NCBI GenBank assembly: GCA_016281165.1
Contig: JAEEIC010000160.1
Span: 1-12,714, forward strand
Direction of reading: 5' to 3'
Source of the DNA: Bacillota bacterium
GTDB taxonomy: Bacteria > Bacillota > Clostridia > Peptostreptococcales > Anaerovoracaceae
Length of the DNA: 12,714 bases
Positions within the stretch are counted from its first letter, which is position 1, and the number at the start of each line of letters is the position of its first letter. A program made the position numbers and the translations under genes. Shown piece by piece: positions 1-6,255 of the stretch. The notes under the pieces were generated by a model. The model did not search any database. It worked only from the letters and a program-made list of their open reading frames with translations, and was not told where the DNA came from.

Positions 1-88
1 AAACATACTTGAGGACCTGATCGTTGGCTTCGATAGTCCAGTTGCCGAAGCTCTCGCCCAGATCGCTGTTCAAGTCGACTCTGTACAT
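1..88 (-). CDS. pxpA: 5-oxoprolinase subunit PxpA (LamB/YcsF family), N-terminal 29 codons only
   Basis: The reverse strand from 88 reads MYRVDLNSDLGESFG and continues to NDQVLKYV before the window ends. VDLNSDLGESFG is the N-terminal signature of the LamB/YcsF family. Its member PxpA works with PxpB and PxpC in ATP-dependent opening of 5-oxoproline (pyroglutamate) to glutamate in the cytosol. An in-frame ATG also occurs at 94, but the AGGAG at about 96-100 is almost against it and lies 7 nt from the ATG at 88, so 88 is chosen. It is the third leftward gene after the aminotransferase and the aldolase, 103 nt behind the aldolase stop. The rest of the gene, and any pxpB/pxpC, would lie beyond the left edge. 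The family call is firm; the 5-oxoprolinase function is by family. Confidence 0.85.
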   Translation of the reverse strand, partial: MYRVDLNSDLGESFGNWTIEANDQVLKYV

Positions 89-152
89 ATGCATTCTCCT
101 TTCCGTATCATCGAATAAAAGTGATCGTTAATGAATCTCTGTATTAAAGCAG

Positions 153-182
153 CATGCCCGAGACCGTCGGGCCTCAGGCATG
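153..182 (-). other. stem-loop between the aldolase and pxpA genes
   Basis: On the leftward transcript, CATGCCTGAG (182 to 173) pairs with CTCGGGCATG (162 to 153) around a 10-nt loop. This gives nine Watson-Crick pairs and one U-G pair. The wobble would be a C-A mismatch on the other strand, which favours function in the leftward RNA. A shorter alternative, GCCCGA with TCGGGC, competes with it. It begins 9 nt past the aldolase stop but no U-run follows, so it is not a typical intrinsic terminator. It could be an mRNA-stabilising or processing element, or an attenuator. Only weak promoter-like matches lie between it and pxpA. Confidence 0.5.
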
Positions 183-191
183 GATGAGCCT

Positions 192-1082
192 TTAATTTCT
201 GGCTTTTGCCAGGATGACGTCCAGTTCGGCCTTATCCTTCTCGGTGGAGTCGAGCAGCGGATTCCTCACATAGCCGCCGGTGTAACCGTTCTGCGTGGCC
301 GCATATTTAAGACCGGCGATGCCGTACTTGCCGGTGACGGCGGCGTTGACGGGGAACCACTTCTGATAGAGGGCGAAGGCTTCCTGGGTCTTGCCCGCCT
401 CGAAGAGGTCCTGCACCTCGGCGATGGGGTCGGGATCGCAGTTGGCCATCGCGGAGATGATGCCGGTGATGCCCATGCACAGGGCGGGATACCAGGCGCC
501 GAAGGTCCCGGTCATGACCTGGAAGGAGGGATCTGCCACCCTCAGGAAGGTCGCGAGCTGGGGAACATTGCCGTTGGAATCCTTCATGCCGACGATGTTG
601 GGATGCTTGGAGAGGGTCGCCAGGGCGTCGGCGGGGATGTTCACGTGGGTATACTTGCTCACGTTGTAGATGAGCACGGGGATATCGGTATTGTCGGCGA
701 CCTCGGTGAAGAACCTCACCAGGTTGGCGGACTGCATGTTGTCGGAATAGTAGTGCGGAGTAAGGATCAGGGCGGCGTCGGCGCCGAGCTTCGCCGCTTT
801 GTTGGTGAGCCTGATGGTCTCTCTCACGGAATCCATGCCGGTCCCGACGAGCACCTGCCTGCCCTTGGCCGCGTTTTCTACGGTGAGCTTGATGAGCTCG
901 AGCTTCTCGTCCTCGCTCAGGAAAGCGGTCTCGCTGTTGGAGCCGATGACCAGGTAGCCGGCGAGCTTGCTCTCGTTCCATTTTCTGACGTTCGAGGCGA
1001 AGCCTTCGAAATCGACGTCTCCGTTCTCCTTGAAGGGGGTGATCATCGGGGGCAGGACGCCGTGGATCTTGGTATAACTCAT
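192..1082 (-). CDS. DHDPS-superfamily aldolase, 4-hydroxy-2-oxoglutarate aldolase-like
   Basis: This 296-residue class I (Schiff-base) aldolase has the family's usual length and TIM-barrel pattern. The start at 1082 is chosen over upstream in-frame ATGs because AAGGAG lies 6-7 nt before it. Lys167 in NIVGMKDSNGN is the Schiff-base lysine and Tyr139 in LIYNVS the catalytic tyrosine. The pyruvate-binding loop is GSNSE (47-51) rather than DapA's GTTGE. The arginine that binds aspartate semialdehyde in DapA (YNVPxRT) is replaced: here YNVSKYT, with Tyr144. From memory, GSN-E, NIVGMKDS and the late NAAVTGKYGIAGLK stretch (246-259) match vertebrate HOGA1, which cleaves 4-hydroxy-2-oxoglutarate to pyruvate and glyoxylate. 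A catabolic 2-keto-acid aldolase is inferred. The neighbouring aminotransferase could supply such a keto acid. N-acetylneuraminate lyase or KDG aldolase activity remains possible. Confidence 0.85.
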   Translation of the reverse strand: MSYTKIHGVLPPMITPFKENGDVDFEGFASNVRKWNESKLAGYLVIGSNSETAFLSEDEKLELIKLTVENAAKGRQVLVGTGMDSVRETIRLTNKAAKLGADAALILTPHYYSDNMQSANLVRFFTEVADNTDIPVLIYNVSKYTHVNIPADALATLSKHPNIVGMKDSNGNVPQLATFLRVADPSFQVMTGTFGAWYPALCMGITGIISAMANCDPDPIAEVQDLFEAGKTQEAFALYQKWFPVNAAVTGKYGIAGLKYAATQNGYTGGYVRNPLLDSTEKDKAELDVILAKARN

Positions 1083-1095
1083 TTGCATCTCCTTC

Positions 1096-1113
1096 CGCGG
1101 CAGGTCCGCCGCG
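1096..1113 (-). other. 5'-UTR hairpin next to the aldolase ribosome binding site
   Basis: A perfect 6-bp stem, CGCGGC (1113 to 1108) with GCCGCG (1101 to 1096), closes a 6-nt loop one base before the AAGGAG of the aldolase mRNA (about 1094 to 1089). It leaves the ribosome binding site single-stranded. It could stabilise the leader or position the site; no regulatory partner is visible. Confidence 0.4.
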
Positions 1114-1133
1114 AGCTCTACGTGCATCAGTTG

Positions 1134-1162
1134 ATTATAGTATGTTTAAACTCAAAAGTAAA
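1134..1162 (-). promoter_or_regulatory. sigma-70-type promoter for the aldolase gene
   Basis: The reverse strand has TTTACT (1162 to 1157), a 17-bp spacer and a perfect TATAAT (1139 to 1134), predicting a start near 1127 and a leader of about 45 nt. The spacer holds the 8-bp palindrome GTTTAAAC (1144-1151). The promoter begins 7 bp past the aminotransferase stop codon, so the aldolase and pxpA can be transcribed separately from the aminotransferase. Confidence 0.6.
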
Positions 1163-1168
1163 CAAATT

Positions 1169-2362
1169 TTATGCGTTCTGATGAGCCTTCATCAGCTCGG
1201 CGACGGCCTCCTTGAGCCTCGCGCAGCCCTCGACGATGTTCTCGTAGCTGCTGGCGAAGGACATGCGGATGTAGCCTTCCCCGCCCTGTCCGAAGATATT
1301 GCCGGGGACCATGGCGATCTTGGCGTTCTCGAGCAGATAGTTGCAGACCTCGGCGGAACTCATGCCTAAAGACTTGACGTTGATGAAGATATAGAAGGCT
1401 CCGCCCGGGCAGAGGCAGCTGACGCCGTCGATCTCGTTGATGGCCTTGACGGCGTAATCCCGGCGGCGCTGGTATTCCTTCACCATCTTTTCGACCTCGT
1501 CGCCCTCCTGGGTGAGAGCGGCGTAGCCGGCGGCCTGGGCGATGCTCGAGGCGCAGGTGGCGTTGTGCTGATGGAAGACGTTCATCTTGAGTATGTACTC
1601 TTCGGGAGCGGCGACGTAGCCGAGCCTCCAGCCGTCCATGGCGTAGGCCTTGGACATGCCGTTGAGGGTGAAGGTCCTCTCCTTCATGCCGGGAAGGGAG
1701 GCGATGCTGATATGCTCGCTGCCGTCGTAGATGAGCCTCTCGTAGACCTCATCGGCGATCACCATGATATCGTTCTTCTTGGCGATGTCGGCGAGCTGCT
1801 CGAGCACGTCGCGGGAGAGCACGCCGCCGGTGGGATTGTTGGGGGTCACGATGACGATGGCCCTGGTCTTATCGCTGATCTTGGACTTGATCTCCTCGAT
1901 GTCGAGCTGGTAACCGTTCTCTTCCCTGAGCTCGTACTGTACGGGCTTCGCTCCCAGAAGGAAGGGCACGTTCAGATAGTTGAGCCAGACGGGATCGGGG
2001 ATCAGTATCTCGTCGTCGGGATCGAGGATGGTGACGAGCACCGAGAGCACGGCCTCGGAAAGACCGGCCGCGACGAGTATCTCGGTAGGCTTGTATTCGA
2101 CGTGGTTCTCTCTTAAGAGCTTGTCGGCGATGGCCTGTCTGAGCTCCATGGTGCCGAAATTCGAGGTGTAGTGGACCTTGCCCTCGGCGATGGCCTTGTA
2201 GGCGGCCTGCTTGATATACTCGGGGGTGTCGAAATCGGGACGCCCTATCTCAAAATGCAGGACTCTCTCGCCCTGCCTCTCCATGGCGAGAGCCTTCTCG
2301 TTGATCTTGCGGATGCCGGAAGGAGCCATTCTGTCCATTCTGGCTGCGAACTTGTAATTCAT
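1169..2362 (-). CDS. class I/II PLP-dependent aminotransferase
   Basis: A fold-type I aminotransferase of 397 residues, the usual length for the aspartate aminotransferase superfamily. It moves an amino group from an amino acid to a 2-oxo acid in the cytosol. Visible landmarks are GRPDFDTP (40-47) in the N-terminal arm, NNPTG (175-179), ADEVYE (203-208) with the PLP-contacting Asp204 and Tyr207, SKAYAMDGWRLGY (237-249) with Lys238 as the PLP lysine, and Arg366 in GYIRMSF, the substrate-carboxylate arginine. The start at 2362 follows GGAG by 8 nt; an 18-residue in-frame extension lacks a ribosome binding site. It is the first leftward gene from the region shared with the divergent LysR gene, so LysR control is likely. 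The substrate cannot be read from sequence; aspartate-, alanine- or aromatic-type activity is possible. Confidence 0.93.
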   Translation of the reverse strand: MNYKFAARMDRMAPSGIRKINEKALAMERQGERVLHFEIGRPDFDTPEYIKQAAYKAIAEGKVHYTSNFGTMELRQAIADKLLRENHVEYKPTEILVAAGLSEAVLSVLVTILDPDDEILIPDPVWLNYLNVPFLLGAKPVQYELREENGYQLDIEEIKSKISDKTRAIVIVTPNNPTGGVLSRDVLEQLADIAKKNDIMVIADEVYERLIYDGSEHISIASLPGMKERTFTLNGMSKAYAMDGWRLGYVAAPEEYILKMNVFHQHNATCASSIAQAAGYAALTQEGDEVEKMVKEYQRRRDYAVKAINEIDGVSCLCPGGAFYIFINVKSLGMSSAEVCNYLLENAKIAMVPGNIFGQGGEGYIRMSFASSYENIVEGCARLKEAVAELMKAHQNA

Positions 2363-2398
2363 AGTATCTTCTCCATGTTCAATAGATCGCGGCGTCTC

Positions 2399-2427
2399 TT
2401 GTTGACTCCGATTCAATGTGCTATGAT
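2399..2427 (+). promoter_or_regulatory. putative promoter of the LysR gene
   Basis: TTGTTG (2399-2404), a 17-bp spacer and TATGAT (2422-2427), preceded directly by TGC (2419-2421) as an extended -10. It would start near 2434 and give a leader of about 74 nt. Confidence 0.4.
2402..2416. promoter_or_regulatory. candidate LysR-type operator (T-N11-A dyad)
   Basis: TTGA-N7-TCAA is a 15-bp interrupted dyad containing the T-N11-A signature of LysR-type sites (T2403 to A2415). It lies in the divergent region, just downstream of the predicted aminotransferase transcription start and inside the spacer of the putative LysR promoter, a position suited to autoregulation. Such short dyads occur by chance, so this is a candidate only. 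Confidence 0.35.
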
Positions 2428-2434
2428 TTTATCA
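2426..2434 (-). promoter_or_regulatory. putative extended -10 promoter of the aminotransferase gene
   Basis: The reverse strand reads TGATAAAAT (2434 to 2426), an extended -10 (TGN plus TAAAAT) with only a poor -35. Its -10 overlaps that of the divergent LysR promoter by two bases, so the two polymerases would compete. Upstream lies an 8-bp direct repeat CAGAAAAT (2433-2440 and 2450-2457 on the + strand), offset 17 bp. Confidence 0.35.
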
Positions 2435-2507
2435 GAAAATGAACATATACAGAAAATATCAATAACTTAAACTCGTCATTAAGTAATACTAATAGGAGTG
2501 TTAACGT

Positions 2508-3455
2508 TTGCTCGAATATAAGGATTATATCTACGCCATATACAGGTACAAGAGCTTTTCCCGGGCCGCGAAGATGCTCCACGTCTCCCAGCCCTGGCTC
2601 AGCACGGCCGTAAAGAAGACCGAGAACGAACTGCAGCTCGAGCTCTTCGACCGCTCGACCAACCCTGTCTCCCTGACGGAGGCGGGCAGATACTACATCG
2701 ACCAGATCCAGAAGATCGACGCCATCGAAGAGGAGATGCGCCGCGGCTTCGAGCAGATGAGGAAGAGCAGCGAGATACCCCTGCGCATAGGGAGCTCGAT
2801 GTATTTCTGCACCTATGTGCTCCCTTCCCTGCTGCACGACTATCATGAGCTGCACCCGGAGATCTCCCTGACCTTCGTCGAGGGGCATACGGGCCAGCTG
2901 GTGCAGAAGATGTACAACCGCGAGCTCGACCTGATCATCGAAGCCGAGAGCATCAGCGACAGCCATATCACCACCCTGCCCTGGCAGTCCGAAGAACTGA
3001 TACTCGCCGTCCCTTCGTCCCGGCCCATCAACAGGACGCTCGCGGAGCACTGCTTCAGCTTCGAGGAGTACCTGGAGCGCGGCGCGGGAGCCGGCAGGCC
3101 TCCGGTCTCCCTGAGCAGATTCAGGGACGAGGGCTTCATCCTTCTCAACAGCGAGAACGAGCTCCACGGCAGGAGCCTGGCTATGTGCAGGAACGCGGGC
3201 TTTGAGCCGAAGGTGAACCTCATGCTCTCCCAGCTGATGACGGCCTATTATCTGGTCTGCGAGGGCAAGGGCGTGACCTTCCTGCGCTCGACCATACCCG
3301 AGCACGTGACCCCGACCGAGAGCATAGTCTTCTATCTCGTGGACGATCCCCTCGCGCACAGGGACACCTATATCTCGTATATAAAGCAGGAAGTGACGGA
3401 ATACGGCCTCGACGTGATCGACTACATCATGGACAGAAAGAACTGGAAGAGCTGA
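2508..3455 (+). CDS. LysR-family transcriptional regulator
   Basis: A 315-residue regulator with LysR architecture and length. The N-terminal winged helix-turn-helix spans about residues 3-62: SFSRAAKMLHVSQPWLS, then an ELFDRS and SLTEAG block. A periplasmic-binding-protein-like effector domain follows from about residue 90. The gene starts with TTG: AGGAG at 2494-2498 lies 9 nt upstream and the family's N-terminus (LEYKDYIYAIYRYKSF) begins right there. It is divergent from the aminotransferase and just upstream of the MFS carrier, the usual layout for a LysR protein controlling a neighbouring catabolic operon in response to a substrate or intermediate. No terminator follows, and the MFS promoter starts 6 nt past its stop codon. 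The effector is unknown. Confidence 0.92.
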   Translation: MLEYKDYIYAIYRYKSFSRAAKMLHVSQPWLSTAVKKTENELQLELFDRSTNPVSLTEAGRYYIDQIQKIDAIEEEMRRGFEQMRKSSEIPLRIGSSMYFCTYVLPSLLHDYHELHPEISLTFVEGHTGQLVQKMYNRELDLIIEAESISDSHITTLPWQSEELILAVPSSRPINRTLAEHCFSFEEYLERGAGAGRPPVSLSRFRDEGFILLNSENELHGRSLAMCRNAGFEPKVNLMLSQLMTAYYLVCEGKGVTFLRSTIPEHVTPTESIVFYLVDDPLAHRDTYISYIKQEVTEYGLDVIDYIMDRKNWKS

Positions 3456-3460
3456 AAGAA

Positions 3461-3489
3461 TTGACACGGGAGGCCCCCGATCATATAAT
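3461..3489 (+). promoter_or_regulatory. perfect-consensus sigma-70 promoter for the MFS gene
   Basis: TTGACA (3461-3466), exactly 17 bp, then TATAAT (3484-3489): both hexamers and the spacing are ideal. The -35 begins 6 nt after the LysR stop codon. The spacer carries a short dyad, CGGG-AGGCC-CCCG (3467-3479). Predicted +1 is near 3496, which falls on the A of an in-frame ATG. Confidence 0.85.
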
Positions 3490-3543
3490 TTGTGGATGTG
3501 GGCTGATGTCCGCCTCATCCTACGGAAAGGTCTTATAGATCGT

Positions 3544-4743
3544 ATGCCTGAAAACAGACAGGGAAAACTGGTCGTCGCCGGGGGCTTTCTGCTCCTGTTC
3601 TCGGTCATGGGCATAGCCTGCAACTGCTTTGCCCTCTCGATAGTGCCCATCACGGGTTATTTCGGCTTCAGCAGAGCCTCGTACGCCCTCAGCCAGACCC
3701 TGATGTTCGTCTTCTCCTCCATATTCACCCTCCTGAGCTCTAAGATATACAGGAAGATGGATATGGTCGCTGGCGCCCGGATCGCGGCGCTCGCCGTCAC
3801 CCTGACGTTCTTCCTGCAGTCCTACGCGACGAAGGTCTGGATGTTCTACATCTCCTACTCGATAATCGGCTTCGGCATGGCCATGTGCACCGCCATGCCG
3901 GTGAGCCTGCTCATAAACGAGTGGGTCGACGTGAACGCCAGCACCCTCATCGGCTTCGCCATGATGGGGAGCGGCCTGGGGGGAGCGGTCTTCAACCCCA
4001 TCATGAACAGCCTCATCACCTCGTCGGGCTGGCAGAGCGCCTACCGGATACTGGCTGTCGTCATGGGTGTCATGGCGATCCCGGCGGCCTTCCTGATGCT
4101 CAAAAGGAATCCGCTGGCCCCGGCGGGAGCGCGGAAAAGCGGCGGAGAGATCAAAAAGACCAGGAGCATCCCCCTGCTGCAGAAGAGGATACTGTTCATG
4201 GCCCTCATACTCTTCCTCTCCAACGGGGCTTCCTCGGCCCTGAATTTCGCCATCAATCCCCAGCTGCAGGATCTGGGCTACTCGGCGGCCTTCGCTTCGG
4301 TCTGCTCTTCGGTCGAGAACGCGGTCATGGCCGCAGGCAAGATCACCGTCGGCAGGCTGCTCGACCGCAGGGGCTCCAGGACCGCCCTGTATATGTCCGT
4401 CTGCTCCACTCTCGTCAGCATGACGGCGCTCGCCTTCTTCAGATCCCCGCTCGCCCTGTTCCTGGTGCTCATCAATCTGGGCCTGTTCTTCGGCTGTCCC
4501 ATCGGCACCGTCGGCGGCGTGGCGATCACGGGCGATATAGTCGGCAAGGAAAACATGCCGGCCTTCATCGGCTTCCTGAGCTTTTGCATGTCGCTGGGGC
4601 CGACCTTCTCCCCCATGCTGCTGGGCAAGACCTATGACATGTTCGGGAGCTACTCTCCCCTGCTGCTGACGCTGGCCGCGGTCATGGCGCTGACCCTGCC
4701 TCTCATCGCCGTTACTTACCGCGCGCCTTTAAAGAAAGAATAG
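3544..4743 (+). CDS. MFS transporter, oxalate/formate antiporter-like
   Basis: A 399-residue protein of about 12 hydrophobic segments, usual for the major facilitator superfamily, in the cytoplasmic membrane. GFAMMGSGLGGAVFNPI (137-153) resembles the helix-5 region of OFA-type anion carriers, and GKITVGRLLDRRGSR (265-279) is the second-half copy of MFS motif A. A charged loop near 187-213 separates the halves. The start at 3544 gives an MFS-like N-terminus; its GGAAAGG (3524-3530) is rather far, about 13 nt. An in-frame ATG at 3496 sits at the predicted transcription start and could be a leaderless alternative adding 16 residues. The gene lies between a LysR regulator and an M20 hydrolase, so it probably imports or exchanges the organic acid or amino-acid conjugate processed there. 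The substrate is inferred only. Confidence 0.88.
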   Translation: MPENRQGKLVVAGGFLLLFSVMGIACNCFALSIVPITGYFGFSRASYALSQTLMFVFSSIFTLLSSKIYRKMDMVAGARIAALAVTLTFFLQSYATKVWMFYISYSIIGFGMAMCTAMPVSLLINEWVDVNASTLIGFAMMGSGLGGAVFNPIMNSLITSSGWQSAYRILAVVMGVMAIPAAFLMLKRNPLAPAGARKSGGEIKKTRSIPLLQKRILFMALILFLSNGASSALNFAINPQLQDLGYSAAFASVCSSVENAVMAAGKITVGRLLDRRGSRTALYMSVCSTLVSMTALAFFRSPLALFLVLINLGLFFGCPIGTVGGVAITGDIVGKENMPAFIGFLSFCMSLGPTFSPMLLGKTYDMFGSYSPLLLTLAAVMALTLPLIAVTYRAPLKKE

Positions 4744-4747
4744 GTTA

Positions 4748-4775
4748 GCGGCCGTCCTTCAGGGCGGCCGTTTTT
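4748..4775 (+). terminator. intrinsic terminator between the MFS and M20 genes
   Basis: CGGCCGTCC (4749-4757) pairs with GGGCGGCCG (4762-4770) around a TTCA loop, with one U-G wobble, followed by TTTTT (4771-4775). It begins 5 nt after the MFS stop codon and ends 22 nt before the next ATG. No promoter fits between it and the M20 gene, so that gene must depend on read-through or on a promoter upstream of the hairpin. Confidence 0.85.
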
Positions 4776-4797
4776 GGATAAAGAAAAGGAGGACCAC

Positions 4798-6174
4798 ATG
4801 ACCGAAAGACAGGAACTTATCGTAAAGAACGTTGACAACGTCAGGCAGCTCATACTTGACGCCGAGCGCTGGATCTGGGCCCATCCCGAGGTGGGATACA
4901 CCGAGTGGCAGACTCAGGGCTATCTCATCGAAAGGTTCGAGAAGCTGGGATACAAGCTGGTGAGAGCCGATCAGGACCCGAACTTCGGCAAGATCCCCGG
5001 TTTCTACACCGACGTCGACACCGGCGTCCCCGGCCCCTGCCTCTGCATCATGGCGGAGCTCGACGCTCTCGACATCGCCAACCACCCCGAGTCCGTCAAC
5101 GGCATGACCCACTGCTGCGGCCATCACGGCCAGGTCTCGGCCCTTCTGGGCATCGCGGCGGCTCTTAAGGAGCCCGGCGCCCTCGACGGCCTCTGCGGCA
5201 GGGTGAGGCTCATGGCAGTGCCCGCGGAGGAGATGATCCAGCTGGAATACAGAGAGAATCTGCGCAAGCAGGGCGTCATCAAGTACAACGGCGGCAAGCC
5301 CGAGTTCATGAGGAGAGGTTATTTCGACGGCGTCGACATGGCGATCCTGGTCCACGGGACCAATTCCGGCAAGGACATCGATTTCACCGGCACCAAGGGC
5401 TCCAACGGCTGCATTGCCAAGGTCATCACCTACAGAGGAAAGTCCAGCCACGCCGGCGGCGCTCCCCATCTGGGGATCAATGCCCAGTACGCGGCGATGC
5501 TCGGCCTTCAGGCCTGCAACGATCTCAGGGAGACTCTGCAGGAGAAGGATTCCATCAGGTTCCACCCGATCATGAAGGGCGTGAACTGCGCGGTCAACAT
5601 CATCCCCGACGAGATGAAGATCGAGTCTTACGTCCGCGGCGCGACCATGGAGGGCATGCTGAGAGAGAACAAGAAGTTCAACAGAGCCCTCGCCGGAGGC
5701 GCGGCCGCCATGGGCGCCACCGTGGAGGTGGTCGACAGGCCGGGCTACGCTCCCAGATACTACTACATGCCCATGCTGGAGGAGTTCGAGCAGGCCTGCG
5801 TAGACCTGGTCGGGAAAGACAGGGTCAGGATCAACAAGGAGGCCTGGCAGACCGGATCCTCTGACGTGGGAGACGTCACCATGATCATGCCCGCCGTGCA
5901 GGTATACGCCGGCGGCGCCAGAGGGACCGGCCACGGTACCGACTATTACGTCGACGATCCCGAGCGTCTCTGCGTCAACGCGGCGAAGGTCCAGCTCTTC
6001 ATGGTGGACCGCATGCTCGGCAACGGCGCAAAGACCGCGAAGAAGATCATCGAAGGCTATGAACCGCCCTATCCCAGCAAGGAGGCCTACTTCGAGGCCA
6101 TCTCCGAGGCCGATATGGAGAAGGAGCTGGTAAAGTACAACGAGGACGGCACCATCACCATCAGCCTCAAGTAA
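4798..6174 (+). CDS. M20D-family metal-dependent amidohydrolase (AbgA/hippurate-hydrolase-like)
   Basis: A 458-residue cytosolic amidohydrolase without signal peptide. M20D enzymes use two divalent metals to release an amino acid from an N-acyl conjugate (hippurate, IAA-amino acids, aminobenzoyl-glutamate). The five expected ligands of the IAA-amino-acid hydrolase type are in order: Cys107 and His109 in CCGHHG, Glu145 in PAEE with Glu144 as general base, His186 in LVHG, and His379 in GTGHG. SSHAGGAPHLGINA (216-229) is the dimerisation-domain motif carrying the substrate-contacting His218. The residue after CGH is His110 instead of the usual Asp. GSSDVGDVTMIMPAVQ (353-368) resembles AbgB. The start at 4798 is set by AAAGGAGG 5 nt upstream. 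It is co-oriented with the MFS carrier, suggesting uptake and then hydrolysis. The exact amide is unknown. Confidence 0.9.
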   Translation: MTERQELIVKNVDNVRQLILDAERWIWAHPEVGYTEWQTQGYLIERFEKLGYKLVRADQDPNFGKIPGFYTDVDTGVPGPCLCIMAELDALDIANHPESVNGMTHCCGHHGQVSALLGIAAALKEPGALDGLCGRVRLMAVPAEEMIQLEYRENLRKQGVIKYNGGKPEFMRRGYFDGVDMAILVHGTNSGKDIDFTGTKGSNGCIAKVITYRGKSSHAGGAPHLGINAQYAAMLGLQACNDLRETLQEKDSIRFHPIMKGVNCAVNIIPDEMKIESYVRGATMEGMLRENKKFNRALAGGAAAMGATVEVVDRPGYAPRYYYMPMLEEFEQACVDLVGKDRVRINKEAWQTGSSDVGDVTMIMPAVQVYAGGARGTGHGTDYYVDDPERLCVNAAKVQLFMVDRMLGNGAKTAKKIIEGYEPPYPSKEAYFEAISEADMEKELVKYNEDGTITISLK

Positions 6175-6198
6175 GGAGCGGTCCGAAAGGACATCATA

Positions 6199-6228
6199 AG
6201 AGCGCGGCCTTAGGCCGCGCTCTTTTTT
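6199..6228 (+). terminator. strong intrinsic terminator after the M20 gene
   Basis: A perfect 11-bp stem (AGAGCGCGGCC with GGCCGCGCTCT) around a TTA loop ends in TTTTTT, 25 nt past the M20 stop. It faces the convergent XRE gene, but read leftward it is followed by TATGATG rather than a U-run, so it should work mainly rightward. A small GTCC-GAAA-GGAC tetraloop hairpin precedes it at 6181-6192. Confidence 0.93.
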
Positions 6229-6255
6229 CTTCCCGCTGTTTCCGTCTTACGCGCT

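Noticed and set aside
2402..2427. TTGACT (2402) and TATGAT (2422) as the LysR promoter
   Set aside because: The spacer would be 14 bp, too short; TTGTTG at 2399 with 17 bp and an extended -10 fits better.
3490..3543. TTG at 3490 as the MFS start
   Set aside because: It overlaps the -10 element and would precede the transcription start, so it cannot be in the mRNA from that promoter.
2421..3653. A 410-codon open frame antisense to the LysR gene
   Set aside because: The LysR HTH and full-length domain structure are on the + strand; the antisense product lacks known motifs.
4774..4797. TTG at 4774 as the M20 start
   Set aside because: It falls in the terminator U-run and translates the Shine-Dalgarno region; ATG 4798 has an ideal AAAGGAGG.
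4759..5934. A 391-codon open frame antisense to the M20 gene
   Set aside because: The M20 ligands in order on the + strand settle the coding strand.
6199..6228. The M20 terminator acting equally for the convergent XRE operon
   Set aside because: Read leftward, the stem is followed by TATGATG without a U-run, so a strong bidirectional function is not supported.
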